From: Bacillota bacterium | Lineage (GTDB): Bacteria; Bacillota; Clostridia; Peptostreptococcales; Anaerovoracaceae | Assembly: GCA_029239605.1 (NCBI GenBank) | Contig: JARBUO010000045.1 | Span: 1 to 34,472 of the forward strand | Reading direction: 5' to 3' | Length of the DNA: 34,472 nucleotides | Shown here: piece after piece, positions 24,599-32,978 of the stretch | Position numbering within the stretch: the first letter of the stretch is position 1 | Layout of the letters: the number at the start of each line of letters is the position of its first letter | Program-made: the position numbers and the translations under genes | The notes under the pieces: generated by a model | The model's input: only the letters and a program-made list of their open reading frames with translations | Told to the model about the DNA's origin: nothing | The model's database searches: none

Positions 24599-24622
24599 GA
24601 GCCGCCGGTTTTTTGGCGGCTC
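24599..24622 (+). terminator. Hairpin between binding protein and permease (importer 2)
   Basis: GAGCCGCC pairs with GGCGGCTC around GGTTTTTT. It occupies the same place as the hairpin at 5016-5067 in importer 1. Six T's lie in the loop rather than after the stem, so partial attenuation or 3'-end protection of the binding-protein message is more likely than complete termination. Confidence 0.65.
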
Positions 24623-24647
24623 TCATAAAGAATGCGTGGGGTGCAAC

Positions 24648-25625
24648 GTGACAATAAAAAATAATATCAACAGAGGAGAAAGCTGGAAACAATGGTTTTT
24701 TCTCTTTCTGATTCTTTTACTCATAGCGGCGGTTTGCTATCTCTTCGATTTTTGTTTCGATGGTAAATTTTTAACCAAAAGCAATCTCACAGTACTAATC
24801 TCACATGCAATTATACCTGCTTTCGTGGCTTGGGGACTTTGTTTTATCTTTGCCTGTGAATTTACTGATATGTCTATCGGAGCTGTGATCGTAATTGCCG
24901 CCAACGTTTCTGGCATGCTTGGAAGTGCGTTCGGGTATCCCGGAATCATCCTTGGCGGGATCGGTACTGGAATGCTGCTAATTGCGTTCAATTTCTTCAT
25001 CTTTGTAAAAACCAACATTCCATCGTGGATTGCGGGAATCGGACTGGCAATGATCTATGAAGCTTTGGCAGTACTGTATTCCAACAAGGTTACCCAAAGC
25101 GGGGGAACCATTGCACAGCTGGACAATTCCTTGCGGCTGCTGGCAAAGCCCCCTTATATTTATCTGGTATTTTTCCTTGGATTTATTGCTGCTTATCTAA
25201 TTTATAACAGAACCCAGGTGGGATTGAATATCCGGGCCTTGGGAAGCGGGCTGAAGGTCTCCGCTGACCTTGGAATTGATATAAAGAAAACACTGCTTTA
25301 TGTAGGCCTTATCTGTGGCTTCTTTGTGGGCTGCTCCGCCTTCCTCAACGAGAGTTATAATGCCAGAATGACAGCAAAAACAGGACTGACAAGTCTGGCG
25401 ATGATCTTTCAGCCAATGGCAGCATTGATGCTTGCTCAGGTGCTGCAGTCAAGGATTAATATCATTGTAGGAATCCCCATCTGTTCCCTGCTGGTTTACA
25501 GCATCTTCAACATGCTTACAATAGCGGGGGTTCCATCAGGTACGTGGCAGGAAGCCATTCTCGGCTTTATCGTAATCCTGTTTGGAGTGATAGCGCAAAG
25601 GAACACAAAGGGGGTAGTGAAATGA
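24648..25625 (+). CDS. Ribose-type ABC transporter permease, first subunit (importer 2)
   Basis: The 325-residue RbsC-like protein is the paralogue of 5126-6094. Shared stretches include AWGLCFIFA, FTDMSIGAVI, FGYPGIILGGI, IPSWIAGIGLAMIYEA and VPSGTWQEAILG. It has 8-10 hydrophobic segments. The GTG at 24648 is preferred because GTGGGG lies just upstream and the length then equals that of the importer 1 copy. A longer frame from a TTG at 24597 would run through the hairpin at 24599-24622. The end overlaps the ATPase start by four bases (ATGA). Confidence 0.88.
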   Translation: MTIKNNINRGESWKQWFFLFLILLLIAAVCYLFDFCFDGKFLTKSNLTVLISHAIIPAFVAWGLCFIFACEFTDMSIGAVIVIAANVSGMLGSAFGYPGIILGGIGTGMLLIAFNFFIFVKTNIPSWIAGIGLAMIYEALAVLYSNKVTQSGGTIAQLDNSLRLLAKPPYIYLVFFLGFIAAYLIYNRTQVGLNIRALGSGLKVSADLGIDIKKTLLYVGLICGFFVGCSAFLNESYNARMTAKTGLTSLAMIFQPMAALMLAQVLQSRINIIVGIPICSLLVYSIFNMLTIAGVPSGTWQEAILGFIVILFGVIAQRNTKGVVK

Positions 25626-27124
25626 CAGACATCATCCTTGACGTAAAGGGACTTTATAAGCATTTCGGGTCAACCTGTGCAAATAAAAACGTTGATTTCT
25701 CTTTGAAGAAGGGAGAGGTTAGAGGCCTTGCAGGCGAAAATGGTTCGGGTAAATCAACGCTCCTGTCTCAGATTTCAGGCATCTGCCGCAAAGATGCAGG
25801 AGAGATGATTCTGAACGGCGAACCCTACGATCCCCATAGCCCTTTGCAGGCAGCAAACCATAAGATTGGTATTGTCGTTCAGGAACTGGGTGTACTCTCA
25901 ACATTGCCAGCAGGAGTCAATGTATTTGCCGGCAGGCTTTCCCAATTTACGCGCTTTGGAATTATCAATATGAGTGCGCTGTATCAGGAAGCGGAAAAGC
26001 AATTTAAAAAATGGGGGCTGATGCCAGTTCCTCTTAAGAAAACCTGCGGCAATATGCAAATTGAAACAAGAAAAATGATTGAGCTTGCAAGAGCACTCTC
26101 TATAGACCCTGATCTGCTGATTCTGGATGAGGTTACCCAGTCTTTGTCTCAAAATAATCGGGACATGCTGTATCAACTGATTGAATATCTAAAGGCTGCG
26201 GGAAAAACCATCGTGATTATCACCCATGACTTGGAAGAGATGATTCGCCTGTGCGACAACATAACCGTTTTAAGAGATGGTGAAGTGGTGGGAACGAAAG
26301 CGTGTGACGGTCTTGAACCCGATGAACTGAAGCGAATGATGGTAGGGCGGGAAGTAAGCTGCGCATATTATCGAGAGGATTGGGTTCCTGACTACGAGGA
26401 TGAGATTGTCCTAAAGGCAGAAGAACTATCCGTTTCCGGTGAAATCGAAGCGGTGTCCTTCAACGTGCATCGGGGAGAGATTCTGGGTTTTTGCGGTCTT
26501 AGCGATTCCGGGATACATACTGTTGGAAAAGCCGTCTATGGTCTTGCGCCATCCATGAAGGGCAGAGTAGTCTTATCAAAAAAATCATTGGAAATAAAAA
26601 ATGCCGGGACGGCACTTTGTAACGGTATGGCCTATGTTCCCAAGGATCGGGACGGGGAAGCCTTGATGATGCAGGACAGTATCGTGAATAATTTTGTATT
26701 TCCTTCCACTACATCACTGAAGGGCAGACTGAGCTTTCTCAATCCCCGAAAGCTAAGGACTGTGGCAGAAAAAGGCATCGCAGACTTCCAAATTAAGTGC
26801 AGTGGTGTCAATCAGCGAATGGACGGCCTCTCCGGAGGAAATAAGCAGAAAGTAAACCTGGGCCGTTGGCTGATCAAAGATCTGGATGTGCTGATTTTGG
26901 ATTGTCCCACAAGAGGTGTTGATGTAGGTGTGAAAGCGTATATCTATCAGTTGATGCGTCAGGCAAAGGCACAAGGTCTTGCAATCCTATTGATCTCTGA
27001 TGAACTGCCGGAAATCATAGGGATGTCGGATCGTGTAATTATCATGAAAGATGGCAGAATCAACGGCGAATTTGAACGGGGAGATGACTTTATACAGGAG
27101 AAATTGATTGAGGTAATGGTATGA
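25622..27124 (+). CDS. Ribose-type ABC transporter double ATPase (importer 2)
   Basis: The 500-residue protein is the paralogue of 6094-7602 with the same unusual sites. Domain 1: GENGSGKST (38-46), LILDEVTQSLS, ITHDLEE, and a degenerate signature CGNMQIETRKM. Domain 2: LSGGNKQ intact, Walker A replaced by GLSDSGIHTVG, and Walker B LILDCPTRGVDVG with Cys428 at the usual catalytic Glu position. That both copies share these changes shows they arose before the duplication and were kept. The ATG at 25622 overlaps the permease stop; the frame from 25544 is inside that gene. It energises importer 2. Confidence 0.93.
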   Translation: MTDIILDVKGLYKHFGSTCANKNVDFSLKKGEVRGLAGENGSGKSTLLSQISGICRKDAGEMILNGEPYDPHSPLQAANHKIGIVVQELGVLSTLPAGVNVFAGRLSQFTRFGIINMSALYQEAEKQFKKWGLMPVPLKKTCGNMQIETRKMIELARALSIDPDLLILDEVTQSLSQNNRDMLYQLIEYLKAAGKTIVIITHDLEEMIRLCDNITVLRDGEVVGTKACDGLEPDELKRMMVGREVSCAYYREDWVPDYEDEIVLKAEELSVSGEIEAVSFNVHRGEILGFCGLSDSGIHTVGKAVYGLAPSMKGRVVLSKKSLEIKNAGTALCNGMAYVPKDRDGEALMMQDSIVNNFVFPSTTSLKGRLSFLNPRKLRTVAEKGIADFQIKCSGVNQRMDGLSGGNKQKVNLGRWLIKDLDVLILDCPTRGVDVGVKAYIYQLMRQAKAQGLAILLISDELPEIIGMSDRVIIMKDGRINGEFERGDDFIQEKLIEVMV

Positions 27125-28083
27125 AAAAAGAACGATTTGAATTGAACAAACTTACCCCTTTTGTGTCCTTGATCGTAATGCTTCTCGTATTTACCGTTCT
27201 GACAAAGGGGAGCATGATTTCACCGTATAATATTTCGATGCTGATCGATCAGTCGGTGGTCCTGATCATCGCCTGCTGCGGCACCATTTTCGTATCTGCT
27301 CAGGGACGTGTTGATTTGTCTGTGGGTGTGAACTGTGCATTCTCTGCGGTGATCGGTGATCTTGCATATCGGGCAACGGGTTCTTCTCTGATCATGATCG
27401 TGACAGCCTTGCTGGTGGGTGTCGGAATCGGGCTGGTAAATGGAATGCTGATTAGCAGATTCAAGGTACCGTCCTTTATGGCCACCTTGGCCATCCTGAT
27501 CGGACTTCGGGGAATTGTCAACTATATCCAAAGCATTGCCAGTGTGAATTATGCCAGTGATGTAATTATGATGCTTTCAGATAATCAGATCAAACTGCCG
27601 CTTTTGATCCTGATTGTTGTGGTATTCTGGTACCTTTTCGAGTATACAAGTCTGGGAAGATACTGCAAAGCCATTGGTGAAAATGAGGTGGTGGCATACT
27701 CTGTGGGAATGCCGGTGGGAAGAAGCAAGATTGTTGCATATGCGCTCTCGGGATTGACTGCGGCTATTTCATGTATTTTCCTCATTGCCCGGCTGGGTGG
27801 AACCAGTACAACCATGGGAACCTTCTTCGAAATGAAAGTGATGACCGCAATTTATGTGGGCGGCGTTCTGGTACGGGGCGGCTCCACTGCAAAGATGTAT
27901 AAAGCTATTCTGGGTGCTTTTATCGTCATGATTATCGAAAACGGATTGAAAATTATGGGATATGCGTCCAGTGAGGTTTCTGAATTTGTTCAGGGGCTCT
28001 TGCTGATGGTCATTCTGTTTCTGACGGTATTCTTTGAACTTCGCAGACAGAAAGTCAAAAAAACAGCAGGACAGGAAGCATAG
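27121..28083 (+). CDS. Ribose-type ABC transporter permease, second subunit (importer 2)
   Basis: The 320-residue RbsC-like protein is the paralogue of 7599-8558 (SAQGRVDLSVGVNCAFSAVIG, GMLISRFKVPSFMATLAIL, GRYCKAIGENEVVAYSVGM, GGTSTTMGTFFEMKVMTAIYVGGVLVRGG). It overlaps the ATPase by four bases (ATGA). The C-terminal tail is basic. Importer 2 is continuous with the second ene-reductase: there is no terminator in the 154 bases before it. Confidence 0.92.
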   Translation: MKKERFELNKLTPFVSLIVMLLVFTVLTKGSMISPYNISMLIDQSVVLIIACCGTIFVSAQGRVDLSVGVNCAFSAVIGDLAYRATGSSLIMIVTALLVGVGIGLVNGMLISRFKVPSFMATLAILIGLRGIVNYIQSIASVNYASDVIMMLSDNQIKLPLLILIVVVFWYLFEYTSLGRYCKAIGENEVVAYSVGMPVGRSKIVAYALSGLTAAISCIFLIARLGGTSTTMGTFFEMKVMTAIYVGGVLVRGGSTAKMYKAILGAFIVMIIENGLKIMGYASSEVSEFVQGLLLMVILFLTVFFELRRQKVKKTAGQEA

Positions 28084-28110
28084 CAGATCCATTTATCAAG
28101 CAGTTGAGGC

Positions 28111-28170
28111 GAGGCAGCCCATTGTTAAAGAAGTCGGGATGAGGCAGCTTATCGTCAAAGAAGCCTGCTA
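28111..28170 (+). repeat. Two tandem 30-bp imperfect repeats
   Basis: GAGGCAGCCCATTGTTAAAG at 28111 recurs as GAGGCAGCTTATCGTCAAAG at 28141, both followed by AAG. The spacing is exactly 30 bases. They lie in the leader between the permease and the ene-reductase. The reading frame is open here, so a repetitive N-terminal extension of the ene-reductase cannot be excluded, but no conserved residues or ribosome site support it. Confidence 0.55.
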
Positions 28171-28237
28171 TCACGGGCAGGACAACCGGCACAAGTCAGC
28201 GCTGCGAGCATTAATTATGAAAGGAATCAAATCATCC

Positions 28238-30199
28238 ATGAAATATAACAACCATTATCCAAATCTTTTTAAACCAATTAAAATCGGAAATCTAACACTG
28301 AAGAACCGGATTTTTTCAGCACCTACTTCCTTGAACTGGGGAGCGGTGGACGGCAATCTCACGCCGGAAACCATCGCTTATTATGAGCTGAAAGCAAAAG
28401 GCGGTGCAGCGGTGGTAACCATGGGAGAAAGCATTGTACATACTGTCACCGGAAAATCCCATGACCGGCAGATTGAGCTTGATAATCCTACCTCTCTTGT
28501 GGGTTTGTCCCAGCTGGCAAAGGCAATCAAACGCCACGGAGCAGTGCCCAGCGCTGAATTGTCTCATGGAGGAAAATGGGGCGGACTTGTCAGCATGGCA
28601 GGCAGTATGAAAGAGGGAAGAATTGCGTACGGTGCCAGTGATGAAATGCTGGCGGAGGGGCCCGTGAAGGAAATGCCGGAGGCATTGCTGCTGGAAGTGA
28701 TTGAATCCTTCGGAAAGGGAGCCGCCGTTCTGAAACGGGCAGGGTTTGAAATGTGCATGGTGCATGCAGGCCACGGCTGGTTTTTCGGCCAGTTTCTTTC
28801 CAAAAGGACGAACCATCGTACCGATCGGTTTGGCGGCAGTTTTGAGAATCGAGCAAGAGCCCTTACCATGGCACTGGAATCCATTCGGCGTCATGTTGGC
28901 CCCGGATTTCCCATAGAGGTTCGTATGAGCGGAGATGAATTTGTAGAAGGAGGAATTGACCTGAATGAGGGAATACTACTTGCAAAGCTCATCGAAAATC
29001 AATGCGATCTGATTAATGTTTCCGCAGGAATGCATGAGGACCTCGAACTGTATCTCAGAACCCATCCCACACAGTTCATGGAAAAGGGCGCAAATGTCTA
29101 TCTTGCGGAAGCCATTCGCAGAGAAGTCAGCATACCGATCTCCACGGTAGGGGGCATCGTCGATCCGGCGATGATGGAAGACATTATTGCATCAGGGAAA
29201 GCAGATTTGGTTGAACTGGGAAGACCACTTCTTGCAGACCCCTATCTGCCGCAGAAACTGAGAGAAGGCAGAGAGCGGGAGATTACAAAGTGCCTCAGAT
29301 GTATGGGGTGCTTCGGTGAGTCCCTGAAAACAGAAACTACATCCTGTGTGATCAATCCGGTCATAGGGAACGAGTTTAACGAAAGCATTGCCAAATGCCA
29401 GCCTACAGAACGGAAGAAGGTTCTGGTTGCCGGAGGCGGTCCCGGGGGAATGAAAGCGGCTCTGACAGCGGCTGAGCGGGGACACGAGGTGGTGCTGTGT
29501 GAAAAAACTGATGCGCTGGGAGGAGCTCTTGCTTTTGCGCAATACGTACCATTCAAGTATGGTCTCTACGAATACAAGGACGTGCTGGAATACTTGCTGA
29601 AGAAGAACGGGGTTGAGATCAGACTGAATACAGAAGTTACGTCTGAACTTGTAGCACAGGAAAAGCCGGATGCCCTGCTGCTGGCTGTGGGAGCCACTCC
29701 CATTACTCCGAATCTTCCTGGCATTGACAGCGATCATGTGAGATTCGCCCAGGACATCTACGGAAAAGAAGATCAGCTGGGTGATACCGTTGCTGTCCTG
29801 GGGGGCGGTCTGGTGGGCTGTGAAACAGCAGCACATCTTGCTAGACTCGGAAAAAATGTGACGCTTATCGAGCTGCGTGAGGATCTTGCTATGGATGCAG
29901 ACCTATTTTATCAGACCGCAGTGAAAGGCGATCTTCGCAGAAATAATGCAAAGATCTTTGTTAGCTCCGCAGGGCGCAAGGTTACGAAAGACGGAATCCT
30001 GATCAGCACAGCGGAAGGCTTGGAAGTGCTGGTGCAGGCAGACACGGTGATCAATGCTGCAGGATATCGTGCCGATGATACCGCGTTCCAGAATCTGAAT
30101 GGCGCAGCGCCGGTGGTGCAGCGGATCGGAGACTGCAGACGCCCGGGGAAGGTCACCAATGCAGTGACAGACGGATATTACATGACCCTTGATCTATAA
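28238..30199 (+). CDS. Old-yellow-enzyme/2,4-dienoyl-CoA-reductase-like 4Fe-4S flavoprotein 2 (ene-reductase)
   Basis: The 653 residues from this start follow the plan of 16086-18068: FMN barrel from YPNLFKPIKIGNLTLKNRIF, 4Fe-4S ligands Cys352/355/358/370 (CLRCMGC...C), FAD motif VAGGGPGGMKAA, NAD(P) motif AVLGGGLVGCETA and a terminal RIGDCRRPGKVTNAV. The active-site loop is HAGHGW (176-181), again Trp181 instead of Tyr. It should reduce an activated double bond with NAD(P)H in the cytoplasm. An in-frame ATG at 28217 is also possible; AAAGGA at 28219-28224 favours 28238, if at a long spacing. The open frame reaches back to 28034 inside the permease. It is the fifth gene of the importer 2 operon. 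Confidence 0.88.
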   Translation: MKYNNHYPNLFKPIKIGNLTLKNRIFSAPTSLNWGAVDGNLTPETIAYYELKAKGGAAVVTMGESIVHTVTGKSHDRQIELDNPTSLVGLSQLAKAIKRHGAVPSAELSHGGKWGGLVSMAGSMKEGRIAYGASDEMLAEGPVKEMPEALLLEVIESFGKGAAVLKRAGFEMCMVHAGHGWFFGQFLSKRTNHRTDRFGGSFENRARALTMALESIRRHVGPGFPIEVRMSGDEFVEGGIDLNEGILLAKLIENQCDLINVSAGMHEDLELYLRTHPTQFMEKGANVYLAEAIRREVSIPISTVGGIVDPAMMEDIIASGKADLVELGRPLLADPYLPQKLREGREREITKCLRCMGCFGESLKTETTSCVINPVIGNEFNESIAKCQPTERKKVLVAGGGPGGMKAALTAAERGHEVVLCEKTDALGGALAFAQYVPFKYGLYEYKDVLEYLLKKNGVEIRLNTEVTSELVAQEKPDALLLAVGATPITPNLPGIDSDHVRFAQDIYGKEDQLGDTVAVLGGGLVGCETAAHLARLGKNVTLIELREDLAMDADLFYQTAVKGDLRRNNAKIFVSSAGRKVTKDGILISTAEGLEVLVQADTVINAAGYRADDTAFQNLNGAAPVVQRIGDCRRPGKVTNAVTDGYYMTLDL

Positions 30200-30214
30200 A
30201 TCTCCCGGGATAGG

Positions 30215-30283
30215 CGAATATAAATTTCTACGTTAAACGAGTGTAAATTCCTATAATAAACAAATACAAATTCCTTATAATAG
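30215..30283. repeat. Three tandem 23-bp A/T-rich repeats
   Basis: Imperfect units start at 30215, 30238 and 30261, each of the form C-A/G-A-x-TA-x-AAATT-C-TA followed by AA or ATAA/ATAG. They are non-coding and lie after the ene-reductase stop, before the terminator at 30316. Confidence 0.55.
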
Positions 30284-30315
30284 CAAGTCCCCCCCAATTG
30301 ATATGAGGAGAAATC

Positions 30316-30355
30316 AAAAGCTGCCGCACGAGGTAAAATTAGTGCGGCAGCTTTT
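30316..30355. terminator. Bidirectional Rho-independent terminator
   Basis: AAAAGCTGCCGCAC (30316-30329) is the exact inverse of GTGCGGCAGCTTTT (30342-30355), followed by TTTATT. It lies between the converging ene-reductase and BKACE genes. The rest of 30356-30470 shows no gene. Confidence 0.9.
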
Positions 30356-30470
30356 TTATTGAGCATAGTTGCTGGGCTCTCTGGCGAAAACAGCTACTTA
30401 TTGCAGAAGTAACGTTAATCACTTTTCTATAGCGTTATGTTGTTAAATAATATACAATCTAATTTGCTGT

Positions 30471-31319
30471 CTACTTCAGTCCGAGAATCTCACGGGCTTC
30501 ATCGGGAGTTGCAAGGGTCTTGTTCGCTTCCAGTGCAAGGCGTTTGATCCGGCTTACAAACTGAGCGTTGGATGTGGCAAGCTCACCGTAATTGAAATAG
30601 ACATTATCTTCAAAACCTGTTCGGATGTTACCTCCCAGAGCAAGGGCCGCCAACGTGATTTCCATGGCTCCTCTTCCGATACCAAAGGTGCCCCAGGTGC
30701 AGTTCTCAGGCAGGTGATTGACTACGTATAACAGGTTTTCCACATCTGCTTTCATTCCGCCGGGAGCACCGAGACAAATCTGAAAATGGAGAGGTCCCTT
30801 GAGGATTCCCTTCTTTTCATAATAGAGGGCGGTGTTCAGCATTCCCATGTCAAAGATTTCGATTTCCGGCTTCACGTTGTACTCTTGCATCCGGAGTCCG
30901 AGCTTTTCCAAAAATGCAGGTTCGTTCATGAAGACGCTGGAGTGCATCCAGTTCATGGTGCCGGCATCGAAGGAAGCCAGCTCCGGTGAGAGCTTCATAA
31001 AGGGTAGCATTCGGTCTTCGTCCGTGGCGCCGATGGCACCGGAAGTCGTCAGATTTAGTACGATGGGGCATTTTGCCGCTCTGATGAGACTGACGGTCTT
31101 TTCAAATTTTTCAAAGCTCATGCTGGAGCGATCGTTATCGTCTCGGACATGAATATGAGCAACGGCAGCGCCGGCCTCGTAACAGGCGATGACAGATTCG
31201 GCAATTTCTTCAGGTTGTGTGGGTAAATTCGGATTGTCATTTTTTGTGGGGATGGCGCCGCAAACTGCAGCTGTTACAATGACTTTATCCCTTGCATTTG
31301 ATCTTCTTGTTTCAAACAA
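30471..31319 (-). CDS. BKACE-family beta-keto acid cleavage enzyme (DUF849)
   Basis: The 282-residue product matches the beta-keto acid cleavage family in fold signatures: VIVTAAVCGAIPTKNDNPNLP at the start, zinc ligands His55 and His57 (AHIHVRD), LNLTTSGAI (88-96), an ICLGAPGGM strand and Glu237 (RTGFEDNVYF). Such enzymes transfer an acyl group: a beta-keto acid plus acetyl-CoA gives acetoacetate and a new acyl-CoA. The lysine-fermentation enzyme Kce is the best-known member; others act on dehydrocarnitine or different keto acids. The start is TTG, because AAAGGAGG lies 8 bases upstream and no ATG fits. It diverges from the DUF362-MFS-thiolase unit, and a thiolase could use the acetoacetyl product (inference). 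Confidence 0.9.
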   Translation of the reverse strand: MFETRRSNARDKVIVTAAVCGAIPTKNDNPNLPTQPEEIAESVIACYEAGAAVAHIHVRDDNDRSSMSFEKFEKTVSLIRAAKCPIVLNLTTSGAIGATDEDRMLPFMKLSPELASFDAGTMNWMHSSVFMNEPAFLEKLGLRMQEYNVKPEIEIFDMGMLNTALYYEKKGILKGPLHFQICLGAPGGMKADVENLLYVVNHLPENCTWGTFGIGRGAMEITLAALALGGNIRTGFEDNVYFNYGELATSNAQFVSRIKRLALEANKTLATPDEAREILGLK

Positions 31320-31501
31320 TGATATGTCCTCCTTTTATTCGTTACCTATTGTGAAAAGCAAGATGTATGCCAAAGATGACCGGAAGGGATGCGCGGTGTT
31401 AATCTTCTCCGTTTGCCGGATGTTTTATGGATAGGGAGGCAGGAAAGTCAGAATGAATGCGGAGAAATCTGTTGCAATGCTGCAATGCCCGTTAAAAAAG
31501 C

Positions 31502-31526
31502 AACAAGTGACAATCTGCTACTTGTT
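31502..31526. promoter_or_regulatory. 7-bp inverted repeat in the BKACE/DUF362 divergent region
   Basis: AACAAGT (31502-31508) and ACTTGTT (31520-31526) are exact inverse copies with an 11-base spacer. They lie in the 354-base divergent gap (31320-31673) and could bind a regulator of both units. No regulator gene for this region is in the window. No further gene is evident in the gap; it is A/T-rich near the DUF362 start. Confidence 0.4.
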
Positions 31527-31673
31527 CAGAGAATATCGAAAGAACACCAAAAAAAGGCGATTCATAACAATTTACAGGAAGAAATATGAACGGCACGGAA
31601 ATTGCACTATACAAAAATGTATAAAGCTTTATATGAATATATCATTACGTTTTTTCGCGAGAGGAGTATCTGA

Positions 31674-32936
31674 ATGACAAAATCTATTGTAGCCATCGCC
31701 AAAGACCCAAGCATTGATGTTATGGTAGAGCAAGTTTTAACTGAGCTGGGCGGGGCGGAACAATTAATTAGAAAAAATTCCACCGTCATCCTAAAACCAA
31801 ATGCGGGGCACCTGGGGCCTCCGGGAACAAGCATTAACACGAATCATGATTTCCTGAGGGCTGTCATCAAAGCAGTAAAAGCCGCAGGAGCGAAAAGGGT
31901 TATCGTCGGAGAAGCTGCTGCTATCGGGTGTGATACCATGGCCTGCTTTGAGTCTGCCGGTCATGCCCAGGTCGCAAGAGAAGAAGGCGCAGAGCTCTAT
32001 GATATCAAATCGGATAAAGATCTGATCAAGGTTCAGATCCGAGATGCCAAATCAGAGATCACCCATGTGATGCTGCCGCGGCTGATTCTTGAAGCAGAGC
32101 ATATTATCAACCTTCCTGTTTTCAAATCACATGCCAGCATGGTTTTCAGCTGTGCCTTAAAGAATATTAAGGGCGTGGTGCAGGATAAGGTTCATTATGA
32201 AATGCACAAAACAAATTTAGCAATGGCCATGATGGACATTTGGTCTGTCGTAAAAGCCGACCTGACCATTGCGGATTTAATCTATCCGGCAGAGGGTTTT
32301 GGTCCCCACTCGGCAGTTCCGCTTGATTTTGGATGCGTGGTAGCAAGTAAGGACCCTGTTGCACTGGACGCCACCGCGTGCAGAATGGTGGGACTTGACA
32401 TCAGCATGGTGGACTACTTTGAAGCAGCCAGGCAGAGAGGTCTTGGAACAAGTGATGAGGATCAGATCATCGTCAAGGGAAAGCAGATCAAAGATGTCTA
32501 TAAAAAAATGTGGCTGCCGTATCTTGAACGGTTTGACACTTGGCCGGAGTATAACATCATGCATGAGAATTCATGTTCCAGCTGCCAGTCACTGGTCGCA
32601 TTCACCATGGAAAAGCTCAAGGCGCTTGGAGAATACGACAAGAATACGGATGCAGTTATCGTGCTGGGCGCAAAAAAAGAGATTTCAGAGGACATTCCTC
32701 CGGAAAAGCTGATTTTGTGTGGAAACTGTACAGCGAAATACAGAAATAGAGGCGTTGCGGTACACGGGTGTCCGCCGTCAGAGCCCCATATTGCATGGGC
32801 GATTATTGACCGTATGGATCAGACAGAGATTGGGCCGGGATTCCGTGAACGTATGGCAGCGGAAGAACCGATTTGGAATGCCTATATTGACAAGATTGTT
32901 GCAGAAAAAAGAGAAGAAGATAAAAAGACAAAATAA
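31674..32936 (+). CDS. DUF362-domain protein with unusual C-terminal cysteines
   Basis: The 420-residue product has the DUF362 fold over about residues 1-280 (VILKPNAGHLGPPGTSINTN, INLPVFKSHASMVFSCALKNIKGVV, DLTIADLIYPAEGFGPH, ASKDPVALDATACRMVGLD). Family members often continue into a 4Fe-4S ferredoxin domain. Here the end instead has two CxxC pairs (Cys301/304 and Cys349/352) and Cys366 in HGCPP, which could bind metal or a single cluster but is not the ferredoxin pattern. The function of DUF362 is unproven. GAGGAG lies 8 bases before the ATG. It leads the unit with the MFS carrier 42 bases downstream. A redox or metal role beside BKACE and thiolase is only a guess. Confidence 0.8.
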   Translation: MTKSIVAIAKDPSIDVMVEQVLTELGGAEQLIRKNSTVILKPNAGHLGPPGTSINTNHDFLRAVIKAVKAAGAKRVIVGEAAAIGCDTMACFESAGHAQVAREEGAELYDIKSDKDLIKVQIRDAKSEITHVMLPRLILEAEHIINLPVFKSHASMVFSCALKNIKGVVQDKVHYEMHKTNLAMAMMDIWSVVKADLTIADLIYPAEGFGPHSAVPLDFGCVVASKDPVALDATACRMVGLDISMVDYFEAARQRGLGTSDEDQIIVKGKQIKDVYKKMWLPYLERFDTWPEYNIMHENSCSSCQSLVAFTMEKLKALGEYDKNTDAVIVLGAKKEISEDIPPEKLILCGNCTAKYRNRGVAVHGCPPSEPHIAWAIIDRMDQTEIGPGFRERMAAEEPIWNAYIDKIVAEKREEDKKTK

Positions 32937-32978
32937 ATAAAATAATAATGTATGATAAATTTTGGGAGGAAATCTTTT

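Noticed and set aside
28034-28237. N-terminal extension of the second ene-reductase
   Set aside because: It overlaps the permease gene and includes a 30-bp tandem repeat; the conserved barrel starts at YPNLFKPIKIGN, and paralogue 1 has no comparable extension.
30215-30283. CRISPR array
   Set aside because: Only three contiguous imperfect 23-bp units without unique spacers.
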